Positions 1 through 8,067 are shown, numbered from the stretch's first letter. The stretch: DNA of 41,169 nucleotides from Planctomycetota bacterium (GCA_018242585.1 JAFEBQ010000021.1:1-41169); one strand, 5' to 3'. Notes: generated by a model from the letters alone, not told the origin. A program made the numbers and translations.

Positions 1-7
1 GAAATCC

Positions 8-322
8 TCAGCCGGACAGTACTGGCACAAACCAAGTAACACCACCTTCTCCGTTATCCGGGTCGACGTACGATGCGTCGTTCGTCATCAGCAGGACATT
101 GCGATAGCCCGGGTAGGCGCGATTGTCGACTTCATATTGAAGCATCGCTGTGCCAATGTCGCGCATGCGGCCTGCGCACCGATTTTTTTTGGCAACGGAT
201 TTCTGTCCGATTTCCGACAGGATTGGGGTGGCGATGATCGCGAGCAATAGCAGAATGCAAATCACCGCCACGATCACGCTCGTGCGGACGTTGCCTTGGC
301 GATTGTTTGGTTTGCGGCGCAT
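8..322 (-). CDS. DUF1559-like pseudopilin N-terminal region, apparently truncated
   Basis: The 104-residue frame has a basic N-terminus, one hydrophobic segment at about residues 13-35, and then a helix with NRCAGRMRDIGTAMLQY, which resembles the N-terminal part of planctomycete DUF1559 pseudopilin-like proteins (known family pattern: a hydrophobic helix, then LKQIGLALHNY-like sequence). The usual prepilin cleavage signature (G-F-T-x-x-E) is degenerate: I see RQGNVRTS. Family members normally run to about 300 residues, and the stretch TWFVPVL matches the place where they continue into a conserved PY(L/I) segment. Here a TGA follows three codons later, at the window edge. That suggests a nonsense or frameshift mutation, or a short variant. 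Only a weak G-rich stretch precedes the ATG. Confidence 0.5.
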   Translation of the reverse strand: MRRKPNNRQGNVRTSVIVAVICILLLLAIIATPILSEIGQKSVAKKNRCAGRMRDIGTAMLQYEVDNRAYPGYRNVLLMTNDASYVDPDNGEGGVTWFVPVLSG

Positions 323-429
323 GATGGGCCCCGGACTTGGCGTGGTTCGCTCGCTGGCATCTTAACGCGCGCCGGTCGGATTGAAACGTTGAAACGTTGT
401 TGCCGCGCGACGCGTTGACCCTCCCCCAG

Positions 430-450
430 CCCCTCCCTGCAAGGGAGGGG
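430..450. repeat. Perfect GC-rich hairpin between two minus-strand genes
   Basis: CCCCTCCCT and AGGGAGGGG are separated by three bases, and a short T-rich stretch follows on the plus strand. It lies downstream of the aminotransferase (minus strand) and upstream of the pseudopilin-like gene. It could act as a terminator, but without a clear minus-strand T-run it is equally well read as one of the intergenic palindromes of this genome. Confidence 0.5.
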
Positions 451-500
451 TGTTTACGTCCCCGGCTCCTTGGAGGCACCGCCGTTATGGAGCCACACCG

Positions 501-1766
501 CTACGTCGTCGCGTAGGGCTGCGTCAACCGATACTGCTCGTGGCTGGCCACGTAGTTCCTCACGCGGTCGGTGCGTGTGATCGCTTGGGTAATGAACGCG
601 ACGGCTTCTTCCAAGGCCGCGTCGGGTTCGGCGCAACTGAAACGAATGAATCCTTCGCCGCCGGCACCGAAGCACTCGCCTCCCAGGCACGCCACGCCGA
701 ACGCGTCGTCGGCCGCTTCCAGCAGGAACATCGCCAGCCCGTGCGAAGTGATGCCCAGCCGGTTGCACACCTCGGCCACTGATGCGAACGCATAGAACGT
801 CGCCGCCGGAAACGGACACTTGAAGCCCGGCACCTGATCGAGCCGGCCAGCCAGCAGCTCCATCTTCTTGCGGAACTCGGCCATCATCGCGTCGCGGGGC
901 ACGGTGTCGTGGTCGAGCGCGGCCGCGCCGGCCCGCTGGACCAACGGCGCCACGCACGACAACGTCGTGTTCAACAACTTGCCCAGCGTGTCGATTACGG
1001 CTGTGCTCGACGCCGCAAAGCCCAGCCGCCAGCCGCTCATGCTGTACGACTTGCTGAAGGTGTACGCGGCCACGCACTGGTCGAGCATGCCGTGCTGGGC
1101 CAGCAGCGATTCGTGCCGCCCGCGCCAGACCATCTGGTCGTATGGCTCGTCGCTAAAGACGACCACGTCGCGGCCGCGAATCAGATCGGCAATCGCTCGC
1201 AAGTCGTCCGCCGTGGCCACACCGCCCGTCGGATTGTGCGGGAAGTTCAGAAAGATGCCGCGCGGCCGTTTCGCTTCGCGCAAGAAGCGGGCCACGTCAT
1301 CGGCCCGCGGGCGGAACTCGTTCTCGACGCGCAGCGGCGCGTACCAGGGGTTGGCCTCGCGTCGCGCCAGGTTCGGCGCGTACGTGGGAAAGCAAGGAGT
1401 GAAGACCAGCACGTCGTCGCCGGCTTCGAGAAACGCTTCACAGAAGAACTGCTCGAACGGCTTGGCCCCCGGCGCGACGACGATTTGCGTGGCGTCGACC
1501 GCGATGCGATGCTCGCGCTGCAGATAGCGGGCGGCCGCGGCGCGCAGCTCGGGCGTCCCCAGGCTGGGGCAGTAGTGCGTCTCGTCGTTTTCGATCGCGG
1601 CGATGCCGGCTTGCTTGGCGGCCGGGGTCGACGGGAAGGGGCTGTCGCCGATTTCGAGTTCGACCACTCGCTTGCCGGCCGCTTTGAGCTTTTTGGCGAC
1701 GGCCAGGACGCTGAAGGCGCTTTCGGCGCCGATGTTCGAGGCAAACCGCGTGAACCGAACCGCCAT
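501..1766 (-). CDS. PLP-dependent class I/II aminotransferase
   Basis: A 421-residue fold-type I aminotransferase that should transfer an amino group from an amino acid to a 2-oxo acid through pyridoxal phosphate in the cytoplasm. Visible landmarks: HNPTGG with N178, SDEPY with D206 and Y209 (PLP pyridine nitrogen and O3' contacts), the Schiff-base lysine K239 in FSKSYSMSGWRLG, and R247 in the phosphate cup. The length is normal. I chose the ATG at 1766 because a G-rich stretch (GGGGGA) lies just upstream and homology-like sequence begins there; the frame is open much further upstream, but that part is low-complexity and overlaps an intergenic repeat. Substrate cannot be told: the sequence resembles aspartate/aromatic/alanine-type enzymes, and no pathway partner is adjacent. 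Confidence 0.9.
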   Translation of the reverse strand: MAVRFTRFASNIGAESAFSVLAVAKKLKAAGKRVVELEIGDSPFPSTPAAKQAGIAAIENDETHYCPSLGTPELRAAAARYLQREHRIAVDATQIVVAPGAKPFEQFFCEAFLEAGDDVLVFTPCFPTYAPNLARREANPWYAPLRVENEFRPRADDVARFLREAKRPRGIFLNFPHNPTGGVATADDLRAIADLIRGRDVVVFSDEPYDQMVWRGRHESLLAQHGMLDQCVAAYTFSKSYSMSGWRLGFAASSTAVIDTLGKLLNTTLSCVAPLVQRAGAAALDHDTVPRDAMMAEFRKKMELLAGRLDQVPGFKCPFPAATFYAFASVAEVCNRLGITSHGLAMFLLEAADDAFGVACLGGECFGAGGEGFIRFSCAEPDAALEEAVAFITQAITRTDRVRNYVASHEQYRLTQPYATT

Positions 1767-1929
1767 GACATCCCCCACGAGCGTGTGCCGTTGATGTTCG
1801 ACTGGGTTGATATTCGATTGCGCTAGTATTCGACTGCTAAGTGCCGAGGGAATTATATCCGGTTCGCGCGGTGGGGTGAAAAATGACTGTGACTGGGCCG
1901 TGTGGCAACTACCGGCATCGACGCGGCCC

Positions 1930-1976
1930 GAACCCTTCTCCCTCGGGGAGAAGGTGGCCGAAGGCCGGATGAGGGG
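1930..1976 (-). repeat. Dispersed intergenic palindrome, copy 1 (inverted)
   Basis: Contains the CCCTTCTCCC...GGGAGAAGG hairpin followed by a GGCCGAAGGCC hairpin and ATGAGGG. Copies of the same element lie at 2014-2065, 26218-26263 and 31424-31473. This copy faces the next one head to head, like a REP pair. Confidence 0.75.
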
Positions 1977-2013
1977 CAACGCTGATTCGAGTACAACACC
2001 AGCCTGATGCGTG

Positions 2014-2065
2014 ACCCTCATCCGTCGGCTACCGCCGCCACCTTCTCCCGAAGGGAGAAGGGTTT
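2014..2065 (+). repeat. Dispersed intergenic palindrome, copy 2
   Basis: Reads ACCCTCATCC, a GC-rich internal part, then CCTTCTCCCGAAGGGAGAAG. It is the mirror partner of 1930-1976. In copy 1 and the 26218 copy the internal part is a clean GGCC-TTC-GGCC hairpin; here it is CGGCTACCGCCG. Confidence 0.75.
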
Positions 2066-2120
2066 ATATGGCGGCTCGCGCGTGACTGTGGCGGCGAAAG
2101 TGCGTGTGGCCGCGTGCCAA

Positions 2121-2864
2121 TTACTTCATCGTAATCGCGCGGGCCAGGGGGCGGAGAACCTGGTCGATGACGTAGTTGTCGACCATTTCGTGGCAGATGC
2201 GGGCCAGCTTGTCGAGCGTGTCGCCGAACGTGGTGTCGGGGCCCAGGCTACCGTACTGCCGCGCGGTCAGGTAGACGCTTAGTTGTTCCTCGGGGAATTC
2301 GCCGGTTCGCACCTGATAGGCGTTGGTGCGCGTCTCGATCGACAATCGGCACTGCGTGCGGCACTCTTCGTCGAGCGCCAGCGTGATCGTCGGCTCGTAG
2401 TTCAGCACCGTCGCGCCGGGCACTTCGTGCAAGCGGTCAAAGGCCGGACCAAAGCCGAGCGCCTCGGCCACGATTTGATTCTGGTTGCCGCGATAAGTGA
2501 AGTCGAAGCCGAACAGCAGGTCGAGCGCCTCGCAATCCAGCGGGCTGACCGACAGCATGTACGGCGCCATGTCGAGCACCAGCTTATGCTGCTCGAGGGC
2601 CGACTCGATCGACGTGGGGTTCACGTGCCCCGAGCAGAGCCGGCGGTGTTCGATCGTGGCCCAGCGGTAGTGGCCGTGATCCTTGTCTTCTTCGAGGACA
2701 AAGTCTCCCTTCTCGCGGCAATAGAAATTCCGCATGGTGGGAAACGTCTTTTGGATGCGCTCGAAAAAGTGCAACACGGTCTCGCGAGTGTGCGGCAACT
2801 CCATCTCCGTGCTGAGGTTCATGTTGACGTAGAAATCGTCACACACGGAGTTGTAGTCGTACAT
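2121..2864 (-). CDS. Conserved protein of unknown function
   Basis: A 247-residue soluble protein with no signal peptide or membrane segment. I do not recognise a functional domain. It starts MYDYNSVCDDFYVNMN and is rich in acidic and aromatic residues, with several cysteines and histidines scattered through it (for example CREKGDF, HRRLCSGH). The ordered, non-repetitive composition and a proper ribosome site (AAGG eight bases before the ATG at 2864) argue that it is a real gene. The frame could extend to 3038, but that extension has low-complexity composition and runs into the palindrome next door. My impression is that close homologues occur mainly in planctomycetes; that is from memory and unverified. 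Confidence 0.75.
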   Translation of the reverse strand: MYDYNSVCDDFYVNMNLSTEMELPHTRETVLHFFERIQKTFPTMRNFYCREKGDFVLEEDKDHGHYRWATIEHRRLCSGHVNPTSIESALEQHKLVLDMAPYMLSVSPLDCEALDLLFGFDFTYRGNQNQIVAEALGFGPAFDRLHEVPGATVLNYEPTITLALDEECRTQCRLSIETRTNAYQVRTGEFPEEQLSVYLTARQYGSLGPDTTFGDTLDKLARICHEMVDNYVIDQVLRPLARAITMK

Positions 2865-3012
2865 TGCGAAGACCTTGCAGGTTGGTGATGTTGCGCGGGG
2901 CCACAGATCGCGGCCCAGGCGGAAGGCCACAGTATAAGTCGCGCGCACAAGCCGTGTCAAAACACCCGTGCTGGCTTTGCCGCCATCATCATTTATCTGT
3001 GATTCAGAGGAG

Positions 3013-3105
3013 TTCGACCACGACGACACGACGGGCACGACGTAAAGGCGAAAGGTCGTTTTCTTATCATTCCTTACGTCGTGTTCGTTGTGTCGTCGTG
3101 GTCGA
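3013..3105. repeat. Long inverted repeat overlapping the 3' end of rarA
   Basis: Arms of about 34 bases at 3013-3046 and 3072-3105 are nearly perfect inverse complements: TTCGACCACGACGACAC on the left, its complement on the right, with a few mismatches. The 25-base loop holds the rarA stop codon. The right arm encodes the last residues of RarA (TTTTQRTRRKE). It would form a strong hairpin at the end of the rarA transcript and may act as its terminator. Confidence 0.85.
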
Positions 3106-4452
3106 TTGTTCTTCCGCTGTGGCGCTGCGCTCGGCCTCCTTGCCGGTGCGGAGTTTTGCGCGGATGGCCGTTAGGCGTTCGGCCAGTTCCTTTTCAAAGC
3201 CGCGTGACACCGGGCGGTAGTATTCGCGATCGACGCCCAGGTAGTCCTGGGCCGAGACCGCGTCGGGCGCGTCGTGCGAGTATTCATAGCCCGCGCCGTG
3301 ACCAAGTCGCTTGGCCCCGTCGTAATGCTTGTCGCGCAGATGGACCGGCACCGGTAGCACGCGCTGGTTGGCGATGTCCGAGCGGGCTTCGCCGATCGCC
3401 ACCGTGGCCGCGTTCGACTTGGGCGCGCAGGCCAGGTACGCCACCGCCTGGGCCAGCGTCAGTTGACACTCGGGCAGGCCGACGAACTCGGTCGCTTGCA
3501 TGGCCGCCACCGCCAACGGCAGGGCGTGCGGGTCGGCATTGCCGACGTCCTCGCTGGCCAGGATGACGATCCGCCGCGCCAGAAAGCGCACGTCTTCGCC
3601 TCCTTCGAGCATCCGGGCCAGCCAATAGATCGCCGCGTCGGGATCGCTGCCGCGGATGCTCTTGATCAGCGCGCTGGCGCAGTCGTAGTGCGTGTCGCCG
3701 GTCGGGTCATATTCAATCGCCTTGCGCTGCACCGATTCCTCGGCCAGCGCGCGGGTCAGCTCGACGGGGCGTTCGTCGCTCGACAGCACGCCGACTTCCA
3801 GGGCCGACAGGGCGCGGCGGGCGTCGCCGTCGCTCGACTCGACCAGGAATTCGAGCGCGTCGTCGTGCAGGTGGACGGGTATCTGGCCCAAGCCGCGCTG
3901 CTTGTCGGCCAAGGCGCGACGGATCAGGCCGCGCACGTCGTCGGGTGAAAGAGGCTGAAACTGGAACACGCGGCTGCGGCTGACCAGCGCGCTGTTGATG
4001 GCAAAGAACGGATTCTGCGTCGTCGCGCCGACGAGGATCACGCTGCCGTCTTCGACATCGGGCAGCAGCACGTCTTGCTGTGACTTGTTGAAGCGGTGGA
4101 TCTCATCGACAAAGAGGAGCGTCTTGCGCCCCTCGGCGGCCAGTCGGTCGCGGGCTTGCTCGAGTACCTCGCGCAGCTCCTTGACGCCGGAAGTTACCGC
4201 GTTGAGTTGCACAAAGTAGCTGCGGCTGGCCGAGGCCAGCAATCGTGCCAGCGTGGTTTTGCCGGTGCCGGGCGGGCCATAGAAAATCACCGAGCCCAGC
4301 CGATCGGCCTTGAGCAGCCGGTTCAGCAGCTTTCCCGGGCCGAGTAAGTGTTGTTGGCCGGCGAATTCATCGAGCGAGAGGGGGCGCATCCGCGCCGCCA
4401 ACGGTTGAGCCCGCCGGCGATTCTGGTCCTCGCTGGCGGCAAAAAGTGACAT
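3067..4452 (-). CDS. rarA: Replication-associated recombination protein A (AAA+ ATPase)
   Basis: A 461-residue member of the RarA/MgsA (Mgs1/WRNIP1) family, a clamp-loader-like ATPase that acts at stalled replication forks. Seen in order: SLDEFAGQQHLLG at 26-38, Walker A GPPGTGKT at 59-66, Walker B LLFVDEIHRF with D116 and E117, sensor 1 VGATTQNP with N147, then the family's C-terminal helical/tetramerisation region with the conserved YKYPHD-equivalent (YEYSHD). I chose the ATG at 4452, where typical N-terminal sequence begins (MSLFAASEDQN). The C-terminal tail after about residue 440 is repeat-derived (see the inverted repeat at 3013-3105). It appears to be a single-gene unit, divergent from the lectin-like gene. 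Confidence 0.95.
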   Translation of the reverse strand: MSLFAASEDQNRRRAQPLAARMRPLSLDEFAGQQHLLGPGKLLNRLLKADRLGSVIFYGPPGTGKTTLARLLASASRSYFVQLNAVTSGVKELREVLEQARDRLAAEGRKTLLFVDEIHRFNKSQQDVLLPDVEDGSVILVGATTQNPFFAINSALVSRSRVFQFQPLSPDDVRGLIRRALADKQRGLGQIPVHLHDDALEFLVESSDGDARRALSALEVGVLSSDERPVELTRALAEESVQRKAIEYDPTGDTHYDCASALIKSIRGSDPDAAIYWLARMLEGGEDVRFLARRIVILASEDVGNADPHALPLAVAAMQATEFVGLPECQLTLAQAVAYLACAPKSNAATVAIGEARSDIANQRVLPVPVHLRDKHYDGAKRLGHGAGYEYSHDAPDAVSAQDYLGVDREYYRPVSRGFEKELAERLTAIRAKLRTGKEAERSATAEEQSTTTTQRTRRKE

Positions 4453-4820
4453 GGCAGGGGACTCGATGACGCGGCGGTCGGAAAGGCAACAGGTGGCGAA
4501 CCGTAGGAAGTATCGGGGCACGGCGTCCGACAGGCAAGGCTCCGCGTCGGCCCAGTCTCGACCGGCGGAAAGCCGCGGCGGGGAACCTGATGATTTTGCT
4601 TGCCCGGCGTGCCCCAAAGCGGTTAAATGGAAAGGCTTAGACTTTTCCGCGCTGCCAGCGGCCTTTCCGGTCGGCACGCTACAAGGGGGAGCCGGGCGGC
4701 AACTTCCGGAACAGGTTGCCGATGCCCGAGGCTGTGACCGTACGCTGACGTCTCGAAGCACGGCAGGCAAAGCGGTCGGCCGACGATCCATCACATTTAT
4801 CGAACAAGCGGAGCGAGGCG
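4453..4820. other. Divergent intergenic region between rarA and a secreted-protein gene
   Basis: No gene or repeat of the dispersed families is seen. It must contain two divergent promoters; I could not pick out a convincing one. GGAG lies about eight bases before the start at 4821. Confidence 0.5.
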
Positions 4821-5555
4821 ATGAAACGCATCGGGATTTTGGCGCTGGCAGTTGTGGCGGCTCAGTTGACGGCGAGCGACTTGTGGGCTCAACAAGCTCG
4901 TCCTGGCAATAACAACAATAACCGCCAAGGCCAAGGACAACGCCAAGGGAACAACCGCAACCGCCAGGAAGAGGAAGTCAAGCTGCCGGACGACAAGCGG
5001 CTGCTCGAAGTGCATCGCAAGTTCGTGCTCGACGCCGAAAAGCTAGCCAAGGAGTACGAAAAGAACAACGAGCTCGAGAAGGCCCGCGTCTGCTACTCGG
5101 AAATCGTACGGCTGGTGCCGACCTATCCGGGCGCGAAGGAAGCGATGGAAAAGCTGTTCGAAAAGCAAGCCGGCGCCGAAAAGAAGCAGATGGACATCCA
5201 GTCGACCAAGGGCTGGCATGACACCGGCGTAATCGTGGCCGAAGGGAAGCCGTTCCGCATCAAGGCGGACGGGAAATGGACCTTCCGACTGACCGCCGAG
5301 ACCAACGCCGACGGGATCGAGATTCCCGAAGACCTCAAGGAATTCAACATGGGGGCGCTGATCGGCTATATCGACGACGGCCAGTCCAAGGAAATCAAGC
5401 CGTTCCTGGTCGGCGGCAGCTATGAAGGCAAGGCCGAGAAGAACGGCAAGCTGTACTTGGGCATGTACGACGCCGACGGCAGCGACAACCAGGGGCGTTT
5501 GAACGTGACCATCACCGGCACGTTTTACAAGCCGAACTCGACCGGTTCGCGCTAA
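4821..5555 (+). CDS. Secreted protein with TPR-like helix region and LecA-like lectin domain
   Basis: 244 residues. A signal peptide covers about 1-23 (cleavage near DLWA-QQ), followed by an Asn/Gln/Arg/Gly-rich linker at 28-49 and one TPR-like helical pair at 62-107 (ARVCYSEIVRLVPTYPGAKEA). The C-terminal part, 131-236, follows the layout of the PA-IL/LecA galactose-binding lectin: GW...TGVIVAEGKPFRIKADG, then GALIGYI, then LYLGMYDADGSDNQGRLNVTI. In LecA the corresponding loop binds Ca2+ and the sugar; here D218, D220 and N223 are candidates. The protein is probably periplasmic or surface-exposed and may bind polysaccharide. The similarity is from remembered family pattern, so the sugar specificity is open. 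Confidence 0.75.
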   Translation: MKRIGILALAVVAAQLTASDLWAQQARPGNNNNNRQGQGQRQGNNRNRQEEEVKLPDDKRLLEVHRKFVLDAEKLAKEYEKNNELEKARVCYSEIVRLVPTYPGAKEAMEKLFEKQAGAEKKQMDIQSTKGWHDTGVIVAEGKPFRIKADGKWTFRLTAETNADGIEIPEDLKEFNMGALIGYIDDGQSKEIKPFLVGGSYEGKAEKNGKLYLGMYDADGSDNQGRLNVTITGTFYKPNSTGSR

Positions 5556-5702
5556 GACGGTTTGCCGCCAGCGCAGATTGGCCGAGAAATCGCGGGAACC
5601 AGGGACGGGATCTGGGCGTCAAAACCTTGTGGGGTTGCCGCACGGCAGCCTTGCTGGGTAAGACGGTTCCCTTGGTGTGACCGTGGTGAGGAGGGATTCG
5701 CC

Positions 5703-6380
5703 ATGCGTGCAAGCTGTTGGTTCTTGGGCGTTGGGGTTGGCATAGTGGCGGTAGCGGTGGCGTTGCCGGCGTGGGCCGACGAGCCGGCGTCGAACGGTGA
5801 TTCGCCCGCGGCTGATTCTGCCTTGGTCGATAAACCCGTCGAAGCGCCCACACTCGTGGGCAAAGCTTTGGAGACTACGGTGCGCGCGGCTTTGCGCAAG
5901 GCGGCTCAAGCTGGCGCGACGACTGACGAGGCGCTGGTCCGCCAGATGCTCGACCTGTATCAACGGGTGCAAGCCGATCAGTCGTTGCCCAAGGCCCAGC
6001 GCGATGGTCTGCGTTTGGCGCTGCGCAGCCGGCTGCAACGAGCGGGCCAGGCGCTGCGTGCCGCTGTCCCCATCAAAGCTGGCGCACCTGTGAATATGCA
6101 GCCGGCGGCGAATGTCAAAGCGGCCGGGGCCATCGCGCCGGTCTTCGCCCAGCAACTTGCCCCGGGCGCCGGAGGTGTCGGCGGCCTGCCGAATCAACAG
6201 CCGGCGACCTACGGCCAGGACTTGGCTGACTTGATTGAAGAGACGATCCAGCCGGCAAGCTGGGATGTGCAAGGAGGCTCCGGCGTGATTCGCTTCTGGG
6301 CCCCCGGCTCGGCCTTGGTGGTGCGCCAGACCGGCGAAGTCCACGGTGACGTCGGCCAGTTGCTGCCGCGGATGCGGTGA
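5703..6380 (+). CDS. Secreted protein of unknown function, planctomycete type
   Basis: 225 residues starting at the ATG preceded by GAGGAGGG. A signal peptide ends near PAWA (24). The middle is Ala-rich and helical (about 45-120), followed by a low-complexity linker. The last 50 residues (LADLIEETIQPASWDVQGGSG ... VVRQTGEVHGDVGQLL) resemble a short module common at the C-terminus of planctomycete secreted proteins, where a similar stretch also appears in secretin-associated proteins. No enzymatic motif is present. Function is unknown; an envelope role is a guess from the signal peptide only. Confidence 0.7.
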   Translation: MRASCWFLGVGVGIVAVAVALPAWADEPASNGDSPAADSALVDKPVEAPTLVGKALETTVRAALRKAAQAGATTDEALVRQMLDLYQRVQADQSLPKAQRDGLRLALRSRLQRAGQALRAAVPIKAGAPVNMQPAANVKAAGAIAPVFAQQLAPGAGGVGGLPNQQPATYGQDLADLIEETIQPASWDVQGGSGVIRFWAPGSALVVRQTGEVHGDVGQLLPRMR

Positions 6381-6408
6381 ACCCTTTAACCCGCGCGGAG
6401 CCAGCACG

Positions 6409-6999
6409 TTGAACGTCACGAGCAGGATGCCGGTTGAGCAAGCGCTGGCCGTGTTGGCCGCGGTGCGCGGTGAACAGATCGTCGTGGCGTCGATGGGGGC
6501 CGCCCGCGAGTGGCCTCGGCTGTCGCAGCACCCGCTCGACTTTCAATACCTGCCGTCGGCGATGGGGCAGGGGCCTTTGCTCGGCTTGGGCCTGGCGCTC
6601 GCGCAGCCCCAGCGCGAGGTGATCGTCCTGAACGGCGACGGTTCGCTGTTGATGAACTTGGGCTGTCTGGTCACGATTGCCGCGGCGCGGGCGGCGAATT
6701 ACACGCTGGTCGTGCTGGACAACGGCATCTACGAAGTAACCGGTGGGCAGACGACGGCCGGCTCGGTGGCGCACGTCGACTTCGCGGCGCTGGCTCGCGG
6801 GGCGGGCTGGACGAACGTGATTGCCCCACGCGACGTGGAAGACTTCCGCCTTGCGCTCCCCGGTTGCCTGTCACAGCCCGGCCCGCGGTTCATCGCACTG
6901 GCCGTGCAACCCACCGCGGGAGATCATCAGTTGCCCAAGCCGGCGTCGATCCCCTCGCGCTGTGCTGCGCTTCGCGAGCGATTAGCAACGAGCGATTAG
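6409..6999 (+). CDS. TPP-binding decarboxylase/carboligase C-terminal half (sulfopyruvate/phosphonopyruvate decarboxylase beta-like)
   Basis: A 196-residue thiamine-diphosphate-binding domain. The TPP motif is complete: GDGS at 76-79, and N105 in VVLDNGIYEV, with PSAMGQG before it. It matches the beta subunit of split decarboxylases (ComE-like sulfopyruvate decarboxylase) or the C-terminal half of phosphonopyruvate decarboxylase. These need a pyrimidine-binding (alpha) half, which is not in this window. I prefer the TTG start at 6409: GGAG stands eight bases upstream, and the next ATG (6427) has no well-placed ribosome site; the frame also opens at 6346 inside the preceding gene. The last residues (RLATSD) come from the intergenic repeat at 6978-7069. 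Confidence 0.8.
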   Translation: MNVTSRMPVEQALAVLAAVRGEQIVVASMGAAREWPRLSQHPLDFQYLPSAMGQGPLLGLGLALAQPQREVIVLNGDGSLLMNLGCLVTIAAARAANYTLVVLDNGIYEVTGGQTTAGSVAHVDFAALARGAGWTNVIAPRDVEDFRLALPGCLSQPGPRFIALAVQPTAGDHQLPKPASIPSRCAALRERLATSD

Positions 7000-7069
7000 A
7001 TAAGGCAATTGCGATCAGGAATTGATGCCTGTTTCTAATTGCTAGTCGCTAATCGCTAGTTGCTCCTAA
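6978..7069. repeat. TAATCGCTA-type intergenic repeat pair
   Basis: AGCGATTAGCAACGAGCGATTAG on one side and CTAATTGCTAGTCGCTAATC on the other face each other across about 35 bases. The same low-complexity units occur at 17251-17283 and 36440-36545. The stop codon of the TPP protein gene is inside the left arm. Confidence 0.7.
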
Positions 7070-7824
7070 CCAACCATCCGTTCCCACAGCAGCCGGTAGT
7101 ACTGCATCACGCGAATCGGGTCTTCGGTCTGTTTGCCTTCCTCGACCAGCGTCCAGCCTTTGAACTTCACCCCGTTCAACAAGTCGAACAGCGGCTGCCA
7201 GGGGTAGCTGGTGATCAGGTCGTGGATGTGAATCGTCCCCAGCCGATCCTTGACCAGGTCGAAGTTGTGCTGGAGCCCCTTGCCGTTCAGATCGGTCGGG
7301 TTGCAGTTCCAGCAAACGGTCGCGTTGGGGTGGGTGGCGACGTCCATGATCGTCTTGATGTTCGGCACTTCTTGCGTGCCGGCCCCGTGTACCTCAAGGC
7401 GAATCTGCACGCCGTAGCCGGCGGCGAACGTAGCGACTTCGTTCATGGCGCGGCCGATCTGCTCGAGCGTCTTTTCGACCGGCACGTCCTTGGGCAAGCC
7501 GTTGGGGCGGACCTTCACGCCGCCGCCACCACAGTCGTGGCACAGCACCACGAACTCCTTGGTCAGCTCGATGTTCTGCTTGACCACGGCGGGATCGGCC
7601 GAGTGGTACTCGCACGCGCTGCCGAGCCCGACCAGGTCGACGCCGCTGTCGGCGAAACGCTTGGCCACTTCGCGGCGCTCGTCGGCTGACAGGGTGGGCT
7701 CGACGCCGTGCTTGTGTCCCGAGCGGAGTTCCACGCCCTTGAAGCCGGTGAGCTGGCAATTCTTGATGACCGTGGGGAGATCCCAATTGGCGCCCCACAT
7801 GTACGTGACCAGACCGAGTTCCAT
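7066..7824 (-). CDS. Sugar phosphate isomerase/epimerase-like TIM barrel
   Basis: A 252-residue protein of the xylose isomerase-like (AP endonuclease 2) TIM-barrel superfamily. Typical strand-end motifs are visible: VTYMWGANWDL at the start, GVELRSGHKHG, GVDLVGLGSACEYH, the metal-ligand-type RLEVHGAG, WNCNPTDLNG, TIHIHDL and WTLVEEGKQ. In this family a divalent metal is held by Glu, Asp and His at the barrel mouth. The ATG at 7824 is preceded by GGAG at eight bases. No signal peptide, so it should be cytoplasmic. The substrate is unknown; it stands alone between unrelated genes. Confidence 0.8.
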   Translation of the reverse strand: MELGLVTYMWGANWDLPTVIKNCQLTGFKGVELRSGHKHGVEPTLSADERREVAKRFADSGVDLVGLGSACEYHSADPAVVKQNIELTKEFVVLCHDCGGGGVKVRPNGLPKDVPVEKTLEQIGRAMNEVATFAAGYGVQIRLEVHGAGTQEVPNIKTIMDVATHPNATVCWNCNPTDLNGKGLQHNFDLVKDRLGTIHIHDLITSYPWQPLFDLLNGVKFKGWTLVEEGKQTEDPIRVMQYYRLLWERMVG

Positions 7825-7953
7825 GGCGATGCTCCGGGCGGAAGTGGGGGTGTTGCGGGGTGGGGGAGTGGGGGCGTAACGGTCGCTGTTCGGTATTCTG
7901 GGCAGGCGACGAGAGGGATGCAACGGGCCGGAGCCAAGCAGCCACGGGGGTGG

Positions 7954-8057
7954 CCCAGCCGCTTGCGGCTGGGTCGCGTCAGCGACAAGAAGACGTTTCT
8001 CGGCCCGGTCGCACGTTTTTCTTGTTGCTCGCGCAACACGGCCGACGAGCGGCCGTG
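7954..8057. repeat. Pair of perfect GC-rich palindromes
   Basis: CCCAGCCGC-TT-GCGGCTGGG (7954-7973) and CACGGCC-GACGAGC-GGCCGTG (8037-8057) sit between the pepF 3' end and the TIM-barrel gene. The layout of two different hairpins about 60 bases apart is REP-pair-like. Either could serve as a terminator for pepF on the minus strand, though there is no T-run directly after the hairpin. Confidence 0.65.
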
Positions 8058-8067
8058 CCATCCGAAG

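Larger units (their letters stand above)
1767..2120. other. Intergenic region with an inverted pair of repeats
   Basis: No gene is seen here. The region carries two copies of a dispersed palindrome in opposite orientation (1930-1976 and 2014-2065). It must also hold the aminotransferase promoter, but no convincing -35/-10 pair stands out. Confidence 0.6.

Noticed and set aside
454..1077. Minus-strand frame of 207 codons overlapping the aminotransferase 3' half
   Set aside because: Arg/Gly/His-rich shadow of the aminotransferase in another frame.
3100..3105. Attachment site for an integrative element at the long inverted repeat
   Set aside because: No integrase or recombinase, no tRNA and no direct repeat partner are seen near it.
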